NCBI GenBank assembly: GCA_030526195.1 | Contig: JAUNDG010000017.1 | Span: 1-53,019 of the forward strand | DNA: 53,019 bases | Source: Lachnospiraceae bacterium | GTDB taxonomy: Bacteria; Bacillota; Clostridia; Lachnospirales; Lachnospiraceae | Reading direction: 5' to 3' | Shown here: in pieces, positions 35,901 through 45,163 of the stretch | How the letters are laid out: each line of letters begins with the position of its first letter | How positions within the stretch are numbered: position 1 is the stretch's first letter | The notes under the pieces: generated by a model | What the model saw: the letters and a program-made list of their open reading frames with translations, nothing else | Databases searched by the model: none | What the model was told of the DNA's origin: nothing | Made by a program: the position numbers and the translations under genes

Positions 35901-37221
35901 ACCCGAACCTCCTTAACTTATCCCGCCTTTTCAGCTCATCGACTTTCACCAGTTGTCCGCCAAGTCCCGGCTCCCGGCGATACAGATCATGGATGAGGAT
36001 GTCCTCCTCTCCCATGCCCAGCACCTCCGAGATTTGCATGACCCGCCGGGACCGATCCGAGAGTCGCTCAAGATACACAATAAGGTCGATGGCCGAGGCA
36101 ATCTGACGCCGCACCGCTACGAGGGGCATGGGTTGGCCCAGAAGGGTCAGGGTTTCCAAACGAGACAGGGTATCCACCGCACTGTTGGCATGTATGGTGG
36201 AAATGGACCCGCTGTGCCCGGTATTCAGGGCCTGTAACAGCTCCGCTGCCGCCTCATCCCTCACCTCGCCCACGATGATACGATCAGGCCTCATCCGAAG
36301 GGACGTGCGGATGAGATCCCGGATGCTGATGACCGGGCTCCCTTCCATATTCGGGGGGCGAGCCTCCAGCCGCACCAGATTATCAATCCCCTGAAGTCTG
36401 AGCTCCGCGTTATCTTCAATGGTGATGACCCGCTCCTGGGCCCCAACAAAACCGGACAGGGCATTCAGAAATGTGGTCTTCCCCGCAGAGGTGCCGCCGC
36501 TGACCATAATGGAATACCCGCATTGCACAAAGCGGCCAAGATCCTCCGCCGCTTCCCGGGTGAGACTCCCGCCCCTCACCAGCTGAGTCATATCGATGGG
36601 CTGATCCCGAAACCGGCGAATGGTGAGAATGGGCCCGTCCGGGGCAATAGGCGGCAACACCGCATTGACACGACTGCCATTTTCCAGACGGGCATCCACG
36701 ATGGGACGGCTTTCATTGATGACCCGATTGCAGCGCCCCGCGATCCGACGGATCACATCCTCCAGCTCCTCTTTCGAGGCAAACGCTTCCTTTTCTTTGG
36801 AAATGATACCGCGTCTTTCCACAAACACATCCCGGCACCCATTCACCATAATTTCCGACACCTCGTCATCATCGATAAGGGCCTGGATCACCCCGAGCCC
36901 CCGGACGCTGTGAAACAGGCGTGAAGACAGATAACGCTTTTCCCTGATGCTGAGGGTGCCGACCTCCGTCCGCTCCCGGATCAGGTCATCGGCGAGGGCC
37001 CGGATATCCCGGTCACTCAGATCATCCCGCCCCCGAATCGCGTCAGTGAGAGCGGTCAGAAGCCCATCAAACATGTCGGACAGACCATCATCACCCTCTC
37101 CGGCGACAGCTCCCCGACATGCCCCTGCCCTGTCAGACGGAACTCCGGGCGGGCATTTCTCCGTATCGAAACCTGACCCTCCCCGATATTTCTCCATATC
37201 AGAAAGCGAACCGCCCCTCAT
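35890..37221 (-). CDS. TadA/CpaF-type pilus assembly ATPase
   Basis: A 443-residue secretion ATPase. After a variable N-terminus of about 55 residues, the helical domain and RecA-like motor follow: IMVSGGTSAGKTTFLNAL is the Walker A, ITIEDNAELRL the Asp box, PDRIIVGEVRDEAAAELLQALNTGHSGSISTIHANSA the Walker B and His box. It powers Flp pilus assembly from the cytosolic face. ATG 37221 overlaps the TadZ stop in ATGA, which fixes the start and shows translational coupling. Confidence 0.92.
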   Translation of the reverse strand: MRGGSLSDMEKYRGGSGFDTEKCPPGVPSDRAGACRGAVAGEGDDGLSDMFDGLLTALTDAIRGRDDLSDRDIRALADDLIRERTEVGTLSIREKRYLSSRLFHSVRGLGVIQALIDDDEVSEIMVNGCRDVFVERRGIISKEKEAFASKEELEDVIRRIAGRCNRVINESRPIVDARLENGSRVNAVLPPIAPDGPILTIRRFRDQPIDMTQLVRGGSLTREAAEDLGRFVQCGYSIMVSGGTSAGKTTFLNALSGFVGAQERVITIEDNAELRLQGIDNLVRLEARPPNMEGSPVISIRDLIRTSLRMRPDRIIVGEVRDEAAAELLQALNTGHSGSISTIHANSAVDTLSRLETLTLLGQPMPLVAVRRQIASAIDLIVYLERLSDRSRRVMQISEVLGMGEEDILIHDLYRREPGLGGQLVKVDELKRRDKLRRFGYEA

Positions 37222-38252
37222 AAAATTCCACGCCTCTCGGGGCACAAAGCCGGCAGAAGGCTCAGGCGCACCGTCTCCTCACAGACCCGGGAGAGCCGCG
37301 CTTCCCCGGCCTCATCCGGCAACGGCGCTTTGACCCTAAAAAGTCGCTCCTCCTCCAGAAGACGTCCCATCCGCCGATCTCCGGCAAAAGTTCGCCAGGC
37401 CGCCTCTTCATGAGGCGTGCTCCCCACCGGCACCACCACCTTATCGCACAGCATCAGAAGATCTTTAAGGCCGCGGACCCCCTGACCAAAATCCCACACC
37501 AGCACTTCATAGGTAGTCTGATCCCGAATGAGAGCCAGAAGTTCCTCCCACACCCCAGAAGGCGTTTCCCACACATCCTCAAAGCAGCGCATGGGCGGCA
37601 GATAATCCACCGGACCCACGCGGTGCACCAATGCCGCCAGCCGTTCCGGCAACCCGTTGTGATTTTCCAGAAGATCCACCAGAAGGTCTGAAAGATCCCG
37701 CTCATAACGGCAGTCAAACCGCTGCTCAAAACCGGCATAGGCGGCGGTGCACAGATAAAGCACCCGTTTCCGCTCCGCCAGAGCCCGAGCCAGCGCAAGA
37801 CCAAGTTCCGTCAGAGCTCCCCCATTTCCCGGGGCATAAAGTCCGACAAAGAGCATATCCCCTTTGTCAGTGCCTCCGCCGCCCCGTTCCGGTACCAGGC
37901 GGGCGTAGGTTTTCAGGAGCTTCCGCCTGAGGGCCGGCATACTCTGATAGCGGCTGATGCTCTGCCAGCCGGCGCCGTGAAGATTCCCCGCGTGCTCCGT
38001 CAGCAGCATTTTCAAAGCGGCCTTTTCCCAGATCACCTCATTAGCCCGCTCCCGCAAAAGCCGCCCCGCCAGGTCATCCTCCATCAAGAGCACATCCATC
38101 TCATGAGCCGAGGCGAACCGCCGCAGCGCCATTTCCTCGGAAAAGACCACCCACTCCCAGGGCACACTGCTCTCATTTTCCTGCATATACTGTAAAAACC
38201 GGCCCGCATAAAGAGTATCGGTGCAGGCCAGCACCATTTTTCTCCGTTTCAT
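37218..38252 (-). CDS. TadZ/CpaE-like protein with degenerate P-loop
   Basis: A 344-residue protein with the two-part layout of TadZ/CpaE, which positions Flp pilus machinery: an N-terminal receiver-like region (about 5-120) and a MinD/ParA-like ATPase-fold region (about 132-330). The expected deviant Walker A (KGGxGKT) is replaced by GLYAPGNGGALTELGLALA, which has no lysine, so nucleotide binding is probably lost or altered. VWDFGQGV...LCDKVVVPVGS preserves the switch regions in outline. It is coupled on both sides by ATGA overlaps. Confidence 0.75.
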   Translation of the reverse strand: MKRRKMVLACTDTLYAGRFLQYMQENESSVPWEWVVFSEEMALRRFASAHEMDVLLMEDDLAGRLLRERANEVIWEKAALKMLLTEHAGNLHGAGWQSISRYQSMPALRRKLLKTYARLVPERGGGGTDKGDMLFVGLYAPGNGGALTELGLALARALAERKRVLYLCTAAYAGFEQRFDCRYERDLSDLLVDLLENHNGLPERLAALVHRVGPVDYLPPMRCFEDVWETPSGVWEELLALIRDQTTYEVLVWDFGQGVRGLKDLLMLCDKVVVPVGSTPHEEAAWRTFAGDRRMGRLLEEERLFRVKAPLPDEAGEARLSRVCEETVRLSLLPALCPERRGIL

Positions 38253-38725
38253 ATCACACCTCCGGTCACAAGCAAAACACCCATAAAAATCGGCAGACTC
38301 ATGGGGAGCTGCCGGGCTCCGGTTTTATCATAATGGCCCGCAGTCCGGGTCATGAGGCACAGCCGGGCAAAGCGCCCCAGCTTCAGAAACTGCGCGCAGC
38401 CCCCTTCTGTCATGAGCAAAGCAAGCCCCAAAAGGCCACCGATGAAAAGCGCCGCGACCCCGACTCGCCCCGCCGGCACAAGCCCCAGAAGACCGGCCAG
38501 CACCGCCATGAGCTTAATGTCCCCCGCCCCCGCAAGTCTCAGCCGAAACAGCGGCCACAGAACAAGGCACACCAAAAGGATCGCCAGCGGCCCCCGCACA
38601 CCCCGCAAAAGGGACGCGGCGGCCATGAAAATGATCAGACTATTGGGTATCTTCCCATTTTCGAGGTCGCAAAAAACAGCTGTCCATGTGCCCATGGCAG
38701 CGATCAACATATTTCCGTCGTCCAT
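38249..38725 (-). CDS. Prepilin peptidase, TadV/CpaA type
   Basis: A 158-residue membrane aspartic peptidase (A24) that cleaves prepilin leader peptides. The two catalytic aspartates are probably those in FCDLENGKIPN (near residue 23) and in LAGAGDIKLMAVL. Four or five hydrophobic helices are visible. ATG 38725 lies 6 bases after GGGAGGA; an upstream in-frame start would add 65 unrelated residues. It is the first gene of the tad operon, and its stop overlaps the TadZ start (ATGA). Confidence 0.87.
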   Translation of the reverse strand: MDDGNMLIAAMGTWTAVFCDLENGKIPNSLIIFMAAASLLRGVRGPLAILLVCLVLWPLFRLRLAGAGDIKLMAVLAGLLGLVPAGRVGVAALFIGGLLGLALLMTEGGCAQFLKLGRFARLCLMTRTAGHYDKTGARQLPMSLPIFMGVLLVTGGVI

Positions 38726-38798
38726 AGAGTCCTCCCGTCTCGGTACGTGCTCAGGTCGCCGGAAATTGCCCTTAGTCAATTCTCTTTTTCCGGAAATG

Positions 38799-38816
38799 AA
38801 GAATCGAACGATTCTT
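38799..38816. repeat. Palindrome in the tad leader
   Basis: AAGAATCGAACGATTCTT is a perfect inverted repeat (8-bp arms, 2-base centre) about 20 bases after the tad -10. It could be an operator or a small RNA hairpin. Confidence 0.5.
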
Positions 38817-38830
38817 TGAAAGATGAGGCT

Positions 38831-38859
38831 ATTATAAAAGCCGCCCTCCTGTGATTCAA
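38831..38859 (-). promoter_or_regulatory. Promoter of the tad operon
   Basis: Minus-strand TTGAAT (38859-38854), 17-base spacer, TATAAT (38836-38831). The leader is about 100 bases. Confidence 0.75.
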
Positions 38860-38895
38860 GAGAACGGCTGAACGAAAAGAAATTGGATTTTTGAG

Positions 38896-38936
38896 GCAAA
38901 AATATGCCCGCCGGCGGCATTTTCGCACGCGGCGGG
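38896..38936 (-). terminator. Terminator of the DtxR-family gene
   Basis: On the minus strand CCCGCC and GGCGGG close a hairpin with a GCCGCCGGCGGC palindrome alongside, followed by CATATTTTTGCC. One GAAAATG lies in the loop. Confidence 0.6.
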
Positions 38937-38959
38937 ACTGTGTTCTTTTAAGAAAATGG

Positions 38960-39340
38960 TCAGGCCTTGCCGGACATCACATTTTCTAAATAATCGCGCA
39001 GCTTTTCAAAGCTTTCGTCGCTCATGTGATGCTCGATGCGGCAGGCATCCCGGTCGGCTGTTTCGGGGCTGACCCCCAGGCCCTCCAGGAAGGATTTCAA
39101 GGTTTCATGTCTGAAATAGATCCGCTCCGCAATGCGGCGACCCTTGTCGGTCAGGGAAATCAGGTTGTTCTTGTCCATGACCACATAGCCGTCCTCCTTC
39201 AGACGCTTCATGGCGATACTGATGCTGGGCTTTGAATACCCCAGACTGACCGCGATATCAATGGAGCGCACGGCTCCGTTGGCCTTTTGCAGCATCAGGA
39301 TCTGTTCAAGATAATCCTCTGCTGACTGATGAATCTGCAT
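38960..39340 (-). CDS. DtxR/MntR-family metal-dependent regulator
   Basis: A 126-residue regulator made of a winged helix (SAEDYLEQILMLQ..., SIDIAVSLGYSKPSISIAMKRLKEDGYVVMD) and a dimerisation/metal domain with the expected ligands (ERIYFRHETLKSFLEGLGVSPETADRDACRIEHHMSDE). It lacks the SH3-like third domain, so it resembles MntR or short DtxR forms that sense manganese or iron. The start ATG follows GGGGGTCGGAG. No metal transporter is adjacent, so targets lie elsewhere. Confidence 0.92.
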   Translation of the reverse strand: MQIHQSAEDYLEQILMLQKANGAVRSIDIAVSLGYSKPSISIAMKRLKEDGYVVMDKNNLISLTDKGRRIAERIYFRHETLKSFLEGLGVSPETADRDACRIEHHMSDESFEKLRDYLENVMSGKA

Positions 39341-39379
39341 GCTCCGACCCCCTCAGAGTATTATTTTCGAAAATGGTTT

Positions 39380-40150
39380 TTACCAGAACAACACGCCTCG
39401 TCCGCAACAATTGCATAAGATGTTGGCGGCGCAACAGGTCAGACACATACCGGCAGCGGAATTCATGCTGGCGCCGCCGGCACCGCCGTAACCCTGGCCC
39501 TGCTGCTGATACCAGCGACCGCCGCTTTGCAGCTGCTGCAGAAGCTGAGCGTATTCGCCGTTGCCCGGATCCATGTCGCAGGCCTTCTTGGCATCCTCCA
39601 TGGCCCCGATGTTGTTGCCCAGACCTGAATTGGCCACCGCGTGGTAATAATACCAGCGGGCGTTTCGGCTGCCTTCGGCTGTGCCGCTCAGAGCATTGAG
39701 TGCCTCCTGATAATACCCGTTATTGATATAATTGCGGGCGGCCTGCATTTCATTGGTCTCGCCGGCCGTCTGCTGAGCCCGCTGCTGTTCAGAGTACCGC
39801 TGCCACTGATTGAAAAATTCCCCCCAGCCGCCGTAATAGCCGCCGCTGAAATTCCCGTAGCCGTCGCCCTGATCGTAGCCGCTCTGCTGATAACCGCCGT
39901 AGGAATTGCCGTAAGAATTGCCATAGGGATTGCTCTGTGCCTGACCATAGGCACTGGTCCCCTTCTCCCGGGCGGTCATAATCTGATGATAGGCTTCCTG
40001 AACCTGCTTGAACTTTTCTTCCGCCGCTGCCGGATCCTGGGGATTGGCATCGGGGTGATATTTCTTGCTCAGGTCGCGGTAAGCCTTTTTGAGTTCGGCC
40101 TCTCCGGCATTTTCGGAGACGCCCAGTATCTTAAACGGATCAGCGATCAT
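39380..40150 (-). CDS. J-domain protein with Gly/Tyr-rich linker and Cys-rich tail
   Basis: A 256-residue DnaJ-like co-chaperone. The J-domain occupies about 1-62, with [32 protein letters not shown] including HPD. A Gly/Tyr/Gln/Ser-rich linker (about 65-125) precedes a TPR-like region (about 130-215). The last 35 residues include [17 protein letters not shown], a cysteine-dense tail unlike the DnaJ zinc finger. It probably recruits DnaK to a client. It overlaps the upstream DUF5685 gene by 11 bases, so they are cotranscribed. Confidence 0.88.
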   Translation of the reverse strand: MIADPFKILGVSENAGEAELKKAYRDLSKKYHPDANPQDPAAAEEKFKQVQEAYHQIMTAREKGTSAYGQAQSNPYGNSYGNSYGGYQQSGYDQGDGYGNFSGGYYGGWGEFFNQWQRYSEQQRAQQTAGETNEMQAARNYINNGYYQEALNALSGTAEGSRNARWYYYHAVANSGLGNNIGAMEDAKKACDMDPGNGEYAQLLQQLQSGGRWYQQQGQGYGGAGGASMNSAAGMCLTCCAANILCNCCGRGVLFW

Positions 40151-40985
40151 GCTGTCCTCCTTTTTGTTCCCTCTTTTGTTTGATCATACCATATCGGGTC
40201 CACACGCCGGAGTAGAGAATGTTGCGCAGAATATCAACATCCTGAACAATGGGCAGGATTTCAAAGGCTCTGGCGGCATCTGCCAGCATCATGGTCAGGG
40301 TATTTTCCACCAGCGCATCAAAATCCGGCCGGTCGCTGTAACTCTCCCAGGGATTGTAATTGTGTTTCTTCCGATCCTTTTCCAGATCCTCATAGGCATC
40401 CATAAGATAAATGAATTTGCCCATGAAGAAGCCCATGCGCTTCATTTCGGAAGCCCATTCATCCTCACGATAGCAGAAAAGCTCACCCATCATCATCCCT
40501 GTATAGCCCGCCACCTTATCAAGATCGCTCTCTCCGCTCTTTTCAGCCTTGTCCAGCCGGCGGATGTAGTCGGCAATGGCGGCACTCTGGCGAGGCCATT
40601 TTTCATGGACCAGACGGGCCTGCTTAGTCAGCGCCTTTTCCAGCGCGCGACCTTTCAGGCTCTTCTCATCCATCCAGTCATCCCGGCCCTTATAATAGGC
40701 CAGCAGGATTTCCATGTCCGCCGCGTATTCCGAGATCTCATTGAACCGCATCTCGTGCTTCTCCACGGGATGCATCACGCAGTGGCGCTTTTCAAACTGC
40801 GCCGGCACCTCATAAAGAGCCGTCAGCAGCATGACCAGAAATGTCATATCATAGGACAGTGTCAGCTGCCCCTTCATCCCGAATTTCTTTTTCAGGACGC
40901 GGCAAAGTCCGCAGTAAAAACTGCGGTACCGCTTGATATCTTTCAGTTTTAATTCTTCCTGATTAGCTACGATATATCCAAACAT
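40140..40985 (-). CDS. DUF5685-family protein
   Basis: A 281-residue protein with the look of the DUF5685 family of clostridial genomes. It starts [33 protein letters not shown], with a CxxC (positions about 25-28) and a later cysteine near [10 protein letters not shown]. It is largely helical, with MGELF and [26 protein letters not shown] reminiscent of polyprenyl-synthase-like helices bearing Asp. No activity is established to my knowledge. It lies in an operon between a zinc-ribbon membrane protein and a J-domain protein; this gene order hints at a chaperone-linked membrane or metal function. Confidence 0.8.
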   Translation of the reverse strand: MFGYIVANQEELKLKDIKRYRSFYCGLCRVLKKKFGMKGQLTLSYDMTFLVMLLTALYEVPAQFEKRHCVMHPVEKHEMRFNEISEYAADMEILLAYYKGRDDWMDEKSLKGRALEKALTKQARLVHEKWPRQSAAIADYIRRLDKAEKSGESDLDKVAGYTGMMMGELFCYREDEWASEMKRMGFFMGKFIYLMDAYEDLEKDRKKHNYNPWESYSDRPDFDALVENTLTMMLADAARAFEILPIVQDVDILRNILYSGVWTRYGMIKQKREQKGGQHDR

Positions 40986-40996
40986 AACGTCCCCGT

Positions 40997-41392
40997 TCAG
41001 GTGGTCTTGATGAATTCATGCCGGCATTTCGGACAGGTGATACAGATACGACCCTTGCCCTTCGGGACGCGCACGTCCTGCCGACAGCTCGGACACTTGA
41101 AAAAGCTGTATACGTGGCGCTGTTCGTGACGGCTCTTGCTCACACGAAAGGCTCGTCTGATGCTCTCCGTCCGATTCAGGAACCGCTCATTTTCGGCGCT
41201 GCGTCTGTAAATATCCCGGGACAATGTCCGGTAAATGGAATACAGCAGCACCACTAATCCCAGTAAATACAGGATACCTCTGAAAATGAAGAATGACAGG
41301 ACGAGGAGCACCAGTGCCGTCATGGATAAAAACCGGTTGAACTGGTCATTGCCGTACCGCCCTGCCATAAAGCGATTCAATTTCTCTCTCAT
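40997..41392 (-). CDS. Small membrane protein with C-terminal zinc ribbon
   Basis: A 131-residue protein. Two adjacent hydrophobic helices (about residues 22-52, FLSMTALVLLVLSFFIF and GILYLLGLVVLLYSIY) are followed by a basic segment and a zinc ribbon made of CPSC (about 100) and CPKC (about 121). The ribbon is likely cytosolic. The start ATG is preceded by GAGGTAGATGA. It heads the DUF5685-DnaJ operon behind a good promoter. Function unknown. Confidence 0.8.
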   Translation of the reverse strand: MREKLNRFMAGRYGNDQFNRFLSMTALVLLVLSFFIFRGILYLLGLVVLLYSIYRTLSRDIYRRSAENERFLNRTESIRRAFRVSKSRHEQRHVYSFFKCPSCRQDVRVPKGKGRICITCPKCRHEFIKTT

Positions 41393-41429
41393 TCATCTAC
41401 CTCGTTTATCATGTATTTTAATAAAACAT

Positions 41430-41458
41430 ATGATACCTTTGCCGACTGTCCGTGACAA
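41430..41458 (-). promoter_or_regulatory. Promoter of the zinc-ribbon/DUF5685/dnaJ operon
   Basis: Minus-strand TTGTCA (41458-41453), 17-base spacer, TATCAT (41435-41430). An inverted repeat ACCTCGTTT (41399-41407) / AAACGAGGT (41468-41476) flanks it. Confidence 0.6.
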
Positions 41459-41495
41459 TGATCTCAAACGAGGTTTAATGAAAGTTTTAGAATAA

Positions 41496-42224
41496 TTAAT
41501 CGGCGTATTTTGTAGCTGTCTCCAGCGCGATCAGCATCATTTCATGGAAGGATTCGCGGATTTCCGTCGCTGTCAGCGCTTCGTCGCGGAACATGTGGTC
41601 GGAGATGGACAGAATGCCCAGCGCCTTCTTATTTTCAGCCAGTGCCTGCAGGTAAAGACCGGCGGTCTCCATTTCCACAGCCAGCATACCCAGGTCGCGC
41701 GCCTTCTGAGCCACATCCGGGATCTTGTTGTAGAACATATCGGAGCAGAACACGTTACCCACGCGCACGGTGGCACCCAGTTCCTTCGCAGCGGCCACGG
41801 CATCCTGCAGCATCTCAAAGTTAGCTGTCGGAGCCAGTGTGCCCGGGAACTGATACATATGGGCGAAGTTTGAGTTGGTGCTGGCGCCCATGGCGATGAC
41901 CACGTCCTTGGTGTGCAGCTCATCTCTGAGCGCGCCGGCGGAACCCACGCGGATGATGGATTCAACACCGTAGAAATTGTAAAGTTCATGGGCATACAGG
42001 GCGGCTGACGGGATACCGATACCGTGACCCATCACGGAAATGCGTTTGCCTTTGTAGGTGCCGGTGAAGCCCAGCATGTTGCGGACGGTGTTGAAGCACA
42101 CCGGATTTTCCAGATAGTTGTCGGCGATATATTTGGCTCTCAGCGGATCGCCCGGCATAATGACAACCTTTGCGATTGAACCTTCTTCTGCTTCGATGCA
42201 GGCAGCGGGTGTTTTGATCTTCAT
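41496..42224 (-). CDS. deoD: Purine nucleoside phosphorylase (DeoD type)
   Basis: A 242-residue hexameric-type phosphorylase that splits purine (deoxy)nucleosides to base and pentose-1-phosphate (EC 2.4.2.1). Visible blocks are IAKVVIMPGDPLRAKYIAD, GHGIGIPSAALYAHEL, IRVGSAGAL, the VEMETAGLY site and the SISDH active-site aspartate. The start ATG follows AAAAGGAGA. With mtnA upstream and deoB nearby it supports nucleoside sugar salvage. The gene has no obvious private promoter; a GAAAATG dyad lies in the 169-base spacer from mtnA. Confidence 0.96.
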   Translation of the reverse strand: MKIKTPAACIEAEEGSIAKVVIMPGDPLRAKYIADNYLENPVCFNTVRNMLGFTGTYKGKRISVMGHGIGIPSAALYAHELYNFYGVESIIRVGSAGALRDELHTKDVVIAMGASTNSNFAHMYQFPGTLAPTANFEMLQDAVAAAKELGATVRVGNVFCSDMFYNKIPDVAQKARDLGMLAVEMETAGLYLQALAENKKALGILSISDHMFRDEALTATEIRESFHEMMLIALETATKYAD

Positions 42225-42321
42225 AATTGTTCTCCTTTTATCTTATCTGCCGACGCTGCACAAACGTTTCGCCGGCCGGTTATTCAGATTATTATCGAAA
42301 CCTGTTCGCACAGCACCGCCT

Positions 42322-42340
42322 CATTTTCTTTATGAAAATG
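42322..42340. terminator. GAAAATG dyad between mtnA and deoD
   Basis: CATTTTC (42322-42328) and GAAAATG (42334-42340) form a 7-bp stem with a 5-base loop, 54 bases after the mtnA stop. It could act as a weak terminator or be a dyad of the over-represented word. Confidence 0.4.
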
Positions 42341-42393
42341 GGTCTGCCGGTGGCCTTTTGGTTTTCGCTGACTCATTTCCTTAATGAAGTGGA

Positions 42394-43479
42394 TCACTCC
42401 TCCTCAGCGAACAGTTTCTTCAGATTCACATCGAAGGGCGGATACACAATGCCCTTGTCTGTAACGATGGCGGTGAGCAGCTCATGGTCCGTCACGTCGA
42501 AGGACGGATTGTAGGCCTTGACCTCCGGCAGCGCCATGGGCTCCTTGTACCACATTTCCTTGATTTCATCCGGGTTCCGCAGCTCGATCTTGATATCATC
42601 GCCGGTGGGGCAATTCATATCGATGGTGGATGTGGGGCCCAGTGTGTAGAACGGGATGCCGTAATGCTTGGCCAGGATAGCGACCCCTGAAGTGCCGATC
42701 TTGTTGGCAAAGTCACCGTTGGCGGCCACGCGGTCGCAGCCCACGAAGCAGGCCTGGATCCAGCCGTTCTTCATGACGATGCTGGCCATATTGTCGCAGA
42801 TGCAGGTCACATCCACACCGGCCTTGGCCAGCTCATAGGATGTGAGGCGGGCGCCCTGAAGGAGCGGACGGGTCTCATCCGAGAACACATGGAAATGCAT
42901 CCCCTGCTCTTCCCCCAGAAGGATCGGGCCCAGGGCGGTCCCGAACTTGCTGGTGGCCAGCGGGCCGGCGTTGCAATGGGTCAGAATGCCGTCGCCGTCT
43001 TTCACCAGGGTCAGACCATATTCGGCGATCCGACGGCACATGGCAATATCTTCCTCGTGAATAGCGAGACTTTCCTGTCTCATGGCTTCAATAATGGCCG
43101 GGGTGCTCTCGCCTTCATGCGCGGCGATGACGCCCTCCATTCGGCGCAGCGCCCAGCTTAAATTGACCGCTGTGGGACGGGATGAATTGAGATAGGCGCT
43201 CAGCTCCGCCATTTTCGCTTTGAAATCAGCATAGGGCAGCTCGGCGTAGGGCTGCGCCATGACCACCATGGCATAACCGGCGAAAATGCCGATGCAGGGT
43301 GCCCCGCGGACCTCCAGTTTTTTGATGGCCTCGTAACACTCTTCCGGTGTGCTGACGTCCTTGTAGATCTCACGGTTCGGCAGCTGGGTCTGATCCAGGA
43401 TATGAACCGATTTGGCATCCGGATTCAGCTCGACATGGTCGATGCCCTCGGCATAGGGATTAAAAGCGGTATCTGCCAT
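42394..43479 (-). CDS. mtnA: S-methyl-5-thioribose-1-phosphate isomerase family (MtnA)
   Basis: A 361-residue eIF2B-like sugar-phosphate isomerase (EC 5.3.1.23 family). The diagnostic catalytic Cys is in [12 protein letters not shown] (about residue 168) and the Asp in [20 protein letters not shown] (about 249), with [15 protein letters not shown] and [16 protein letters not shown] near the N-terminus. In methionine salvage it converts methylthioribose-1-P to the ribulose form. Because no other methionine-salvage gene is here while deoD and deoB are, a role on 5-deoxyribose-1-P is also possible. The start ATG follows AAAGGAGG and a strong promoter lies upstream. Confidence 0.94.
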   Translation of the reverse strand: MADTAFNPYAEGIDHVELNPDAKSVHILDQTQLPNREIYKDVSTPEECYEAIKKLEVRGAPCIGIFAGYAMVVMAQPYAELPYADFKAKMAELSAYLNSSRPTAVNLSWALRRMEGVIAAHEGESTPAIIEAMRQESLAIHEEDIAMCRRIAEYGLTLVKDGDGILTHCNAGPLATSKFGTALGPILLGEEQGMHFHVFSDETRPLLQGARLTSYELAKAGVDVTCICDNMASIVMKNGWIQACFVGCDRVAANGDFANKIGTSGVAILAKHYGIPFYTLGPTSTIDMNCPTGDDIKIELRNPDEIKEMWYKEPMALPEVKAYNPSFDVTDHELLTAIVTDKGIVYPPFDVNLKKLFAEEE

Positions 43480-43547
43480 AATTGCCTCCTTTTTTATGAA
43501 AATGGTACGGCCTCAGCCGATTGTATTTCGAATTTCACCTTCCTTAT

Positions 43548-43576
43548 ACTATAACGGATTTTCCCGTGTCTTTCAA
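43548..43576 (-). promoter_or_regulatory. Promoter of mtnA
   Basis: Minus-strand TTGAAA (43576-43571), 17-base spacer, TATAGT (43553-43548). On the other strand a TATAAT at 43622-43627 may serve deoB, without a clear -35. Confidence 0.7.
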
Positions 43577-43752
43577 TAAAGCGCCCCGGCCATTGTTCTT
43601 TTCGCCCGCCGACGGGTGTACTATAATAAAGGAAATGTTGCGATACCTGAGTGCTCCGTTTCGTTATCAACAGAGCCATTTTCTTAATAAGAGGATAGGC
43701 ACCATATCCACAGAATTCGTTACCGACAGGCTTCCATAGTAAGGAGAAAAAA

Positions 43753-44949
43753 ATGAATCGATATAAACGCATTTTCGTGGTGGTCATGGACTCCGTGGGC
43801 ATCGGCGATGCCCCGGACGGCGCGGCCTACGGCGATGAGGGCGCCGACACCCTGGGCCACATCACCCGGGAGATTCCGGACCTCAAAATCCCCCATCTGA
43901 CAAAGCTTGGCCTGGCCAACTTAAAGCCCCTCACCGGCATCACCCCGCCGCCTGAACCCGCCGGTCTTTGCGTGCGTCTCATCGAACGCAGCAACGGCAA
44001 AGACACTATGACCGGTCATTGGGAAATGATGGGCATTCACACCACCAGTCCCTTTATCACCTTCACCGACACCGGGTTCCCGCCGGAACTCATTGCGGAG
44101 CTTGAGGCCCGCACCGGCAAGAAGGTCATCGGCAACAAGGCCGCCAGCGGCACCGCCATCATCGATGAGCTGGGCGAGGAGGAAATCCGGGACGGGAAAA
44201 TGATCGTCTACACCTCCGCCGATTCTGTTCTCCAGATCTGCGGTCAGGAGGAAACCTTTGATCTTCAGAATCTTTACCGCTGCTGCGAGATTGCCCGTGA
44301 GATCACCATGAAACCGGAATGGAAGGTGGGCCGCATCATCGCCCGCCCCTACGTGGGCTATCATCCCGGCGAATTTAAGCGCACTTCCAACCGCCACGAC
44401 TACGCGCTGTCACCGCCCTCTCCCACAGCCATGAATGTGCTGAAGGATGCGGGACTTGATGTCATCAGCGTGGGTAAAATCTCCGACATTTTCAACGGGG
44501 AAGGGGTCACGGAAGGCCATCACTCCGACAGCTCCGTTCACGGCATGGAGCAGACCATCGAAGTGGCCCGCCGCGCCAACTGGCAGGGCCTGTGCTTCAC
44601 CAACCTGGTGGACTTCGATGCCCTGTGGGGCCATCGCCGGAATGTCCGGGGCTATGCCGACGAGCTGGAGCGCTTCGATGTAAAGCTGGGTGAGCTGCTT
44701 GAGGTTCTGGGTCCCGATGATCTTCTCATGATCACGGCAGACCACGGCAACGATCCCACCTGGACCGGCACCGACCACACCCGGGAAACCGTGCCCCTCC
44801 TGATGTGGTCACCCTCCCTTAAAAATGGCGCTCTTCTCCCGGACTGCGACACCTTCGGTGTCATCGGCGCCACCGTGGCGGACAACTTTGGATGCCGGAT
44901 GCCGGAAGAAACCATCGGGACCTCGCTGATGGCCATTTTCGAAAGCTAA
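43753..44949 (+). CDS. deoB: Phosphopentomutase
   Basis: A 398-residue alkaline-phosphatase-fold mutase interconverting (deoxy)ribose-1- and 5-phosphates (EC 5.4.2.7). It shows the metal site [14 protein letters not shown] with the early aspartate, the activating threonine in [11 protein letters not shown], and the second metal cluster [19 protein letters not shown]. Length is typical. SD AAGGAG lies 8 bases before ATG. It is divergent from mtnA and, with deoD, completes the step from nucleosides to pentose-5-phosphate. The 214-base spacer after it has no obvious terminator. Confidence 0.97.
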   Translation: MNRYKRIFVVVMDSVGIGDAPDGAAYGDEGADTLGHITREIPDLKIPHLTKLGLANLKPLTGITPPPEPAGLCVRLIERSNGKDTMTGHWEMMGIHTTSPFITFTDTGFPPELIAELEARTGKKVIGNKAASGTAIIDELGEEEIRDGKMIVYTSADSVLQICGQEETFDLQNLYRCCEIAREITMKPEWKVGRIIARPYVGYHPGEFKRTSNRHDYALSPPSPTAMNVLKDAGLDVISVGKISDIFNGEGVTEGHHSDSSVHGMEQTIEVARRANWQGLCFTNLVDFDALWGHRRNVRGYADELERFDVKLGELLEVLGPDDLLMITADHGNDPTWTGTDHTRETVPLLMWSPSLKNGALLPDCDTFGVIGATVADNFGCRMPEETIGTSLMAIFES

Positions 44950-45100
44950 ACGTGCCATCAGGCTTTCTGCCCGCTTCGACATAAACATAGCCCTTCGGCA
45001 ACTTTATGACAGGCATCAGGGGGAAAAACAGCGGTTCTATCGGGTACGGATAGCAGGGCAAAACATTTTTTAATTTAACCAAAATATTTTGATTTCAAAT

Positions 45101-45129
45101 TGACAAATGACAGCAATTAGCACAAAATA
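45101..45129 (+). promoter_or_regulatory. Promoter of the DUF1015 gene
   Basis: TTGACA (45101-45106), 17-base spacer, CAAAAT (45124-45129), preceded by an AT-rich tract. Confidence 0.6.
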
Positions 45130-45163
45130 AAGGTATATTGTTCACCTTAAAAGGAGGTCTATT

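Noticed and set aside
43494-43802. 102-codon minus-strand frame between mtnA and deoB
   Set aside because: It covers the mtnA promoter and the deoB start, has no SD and no likeness.
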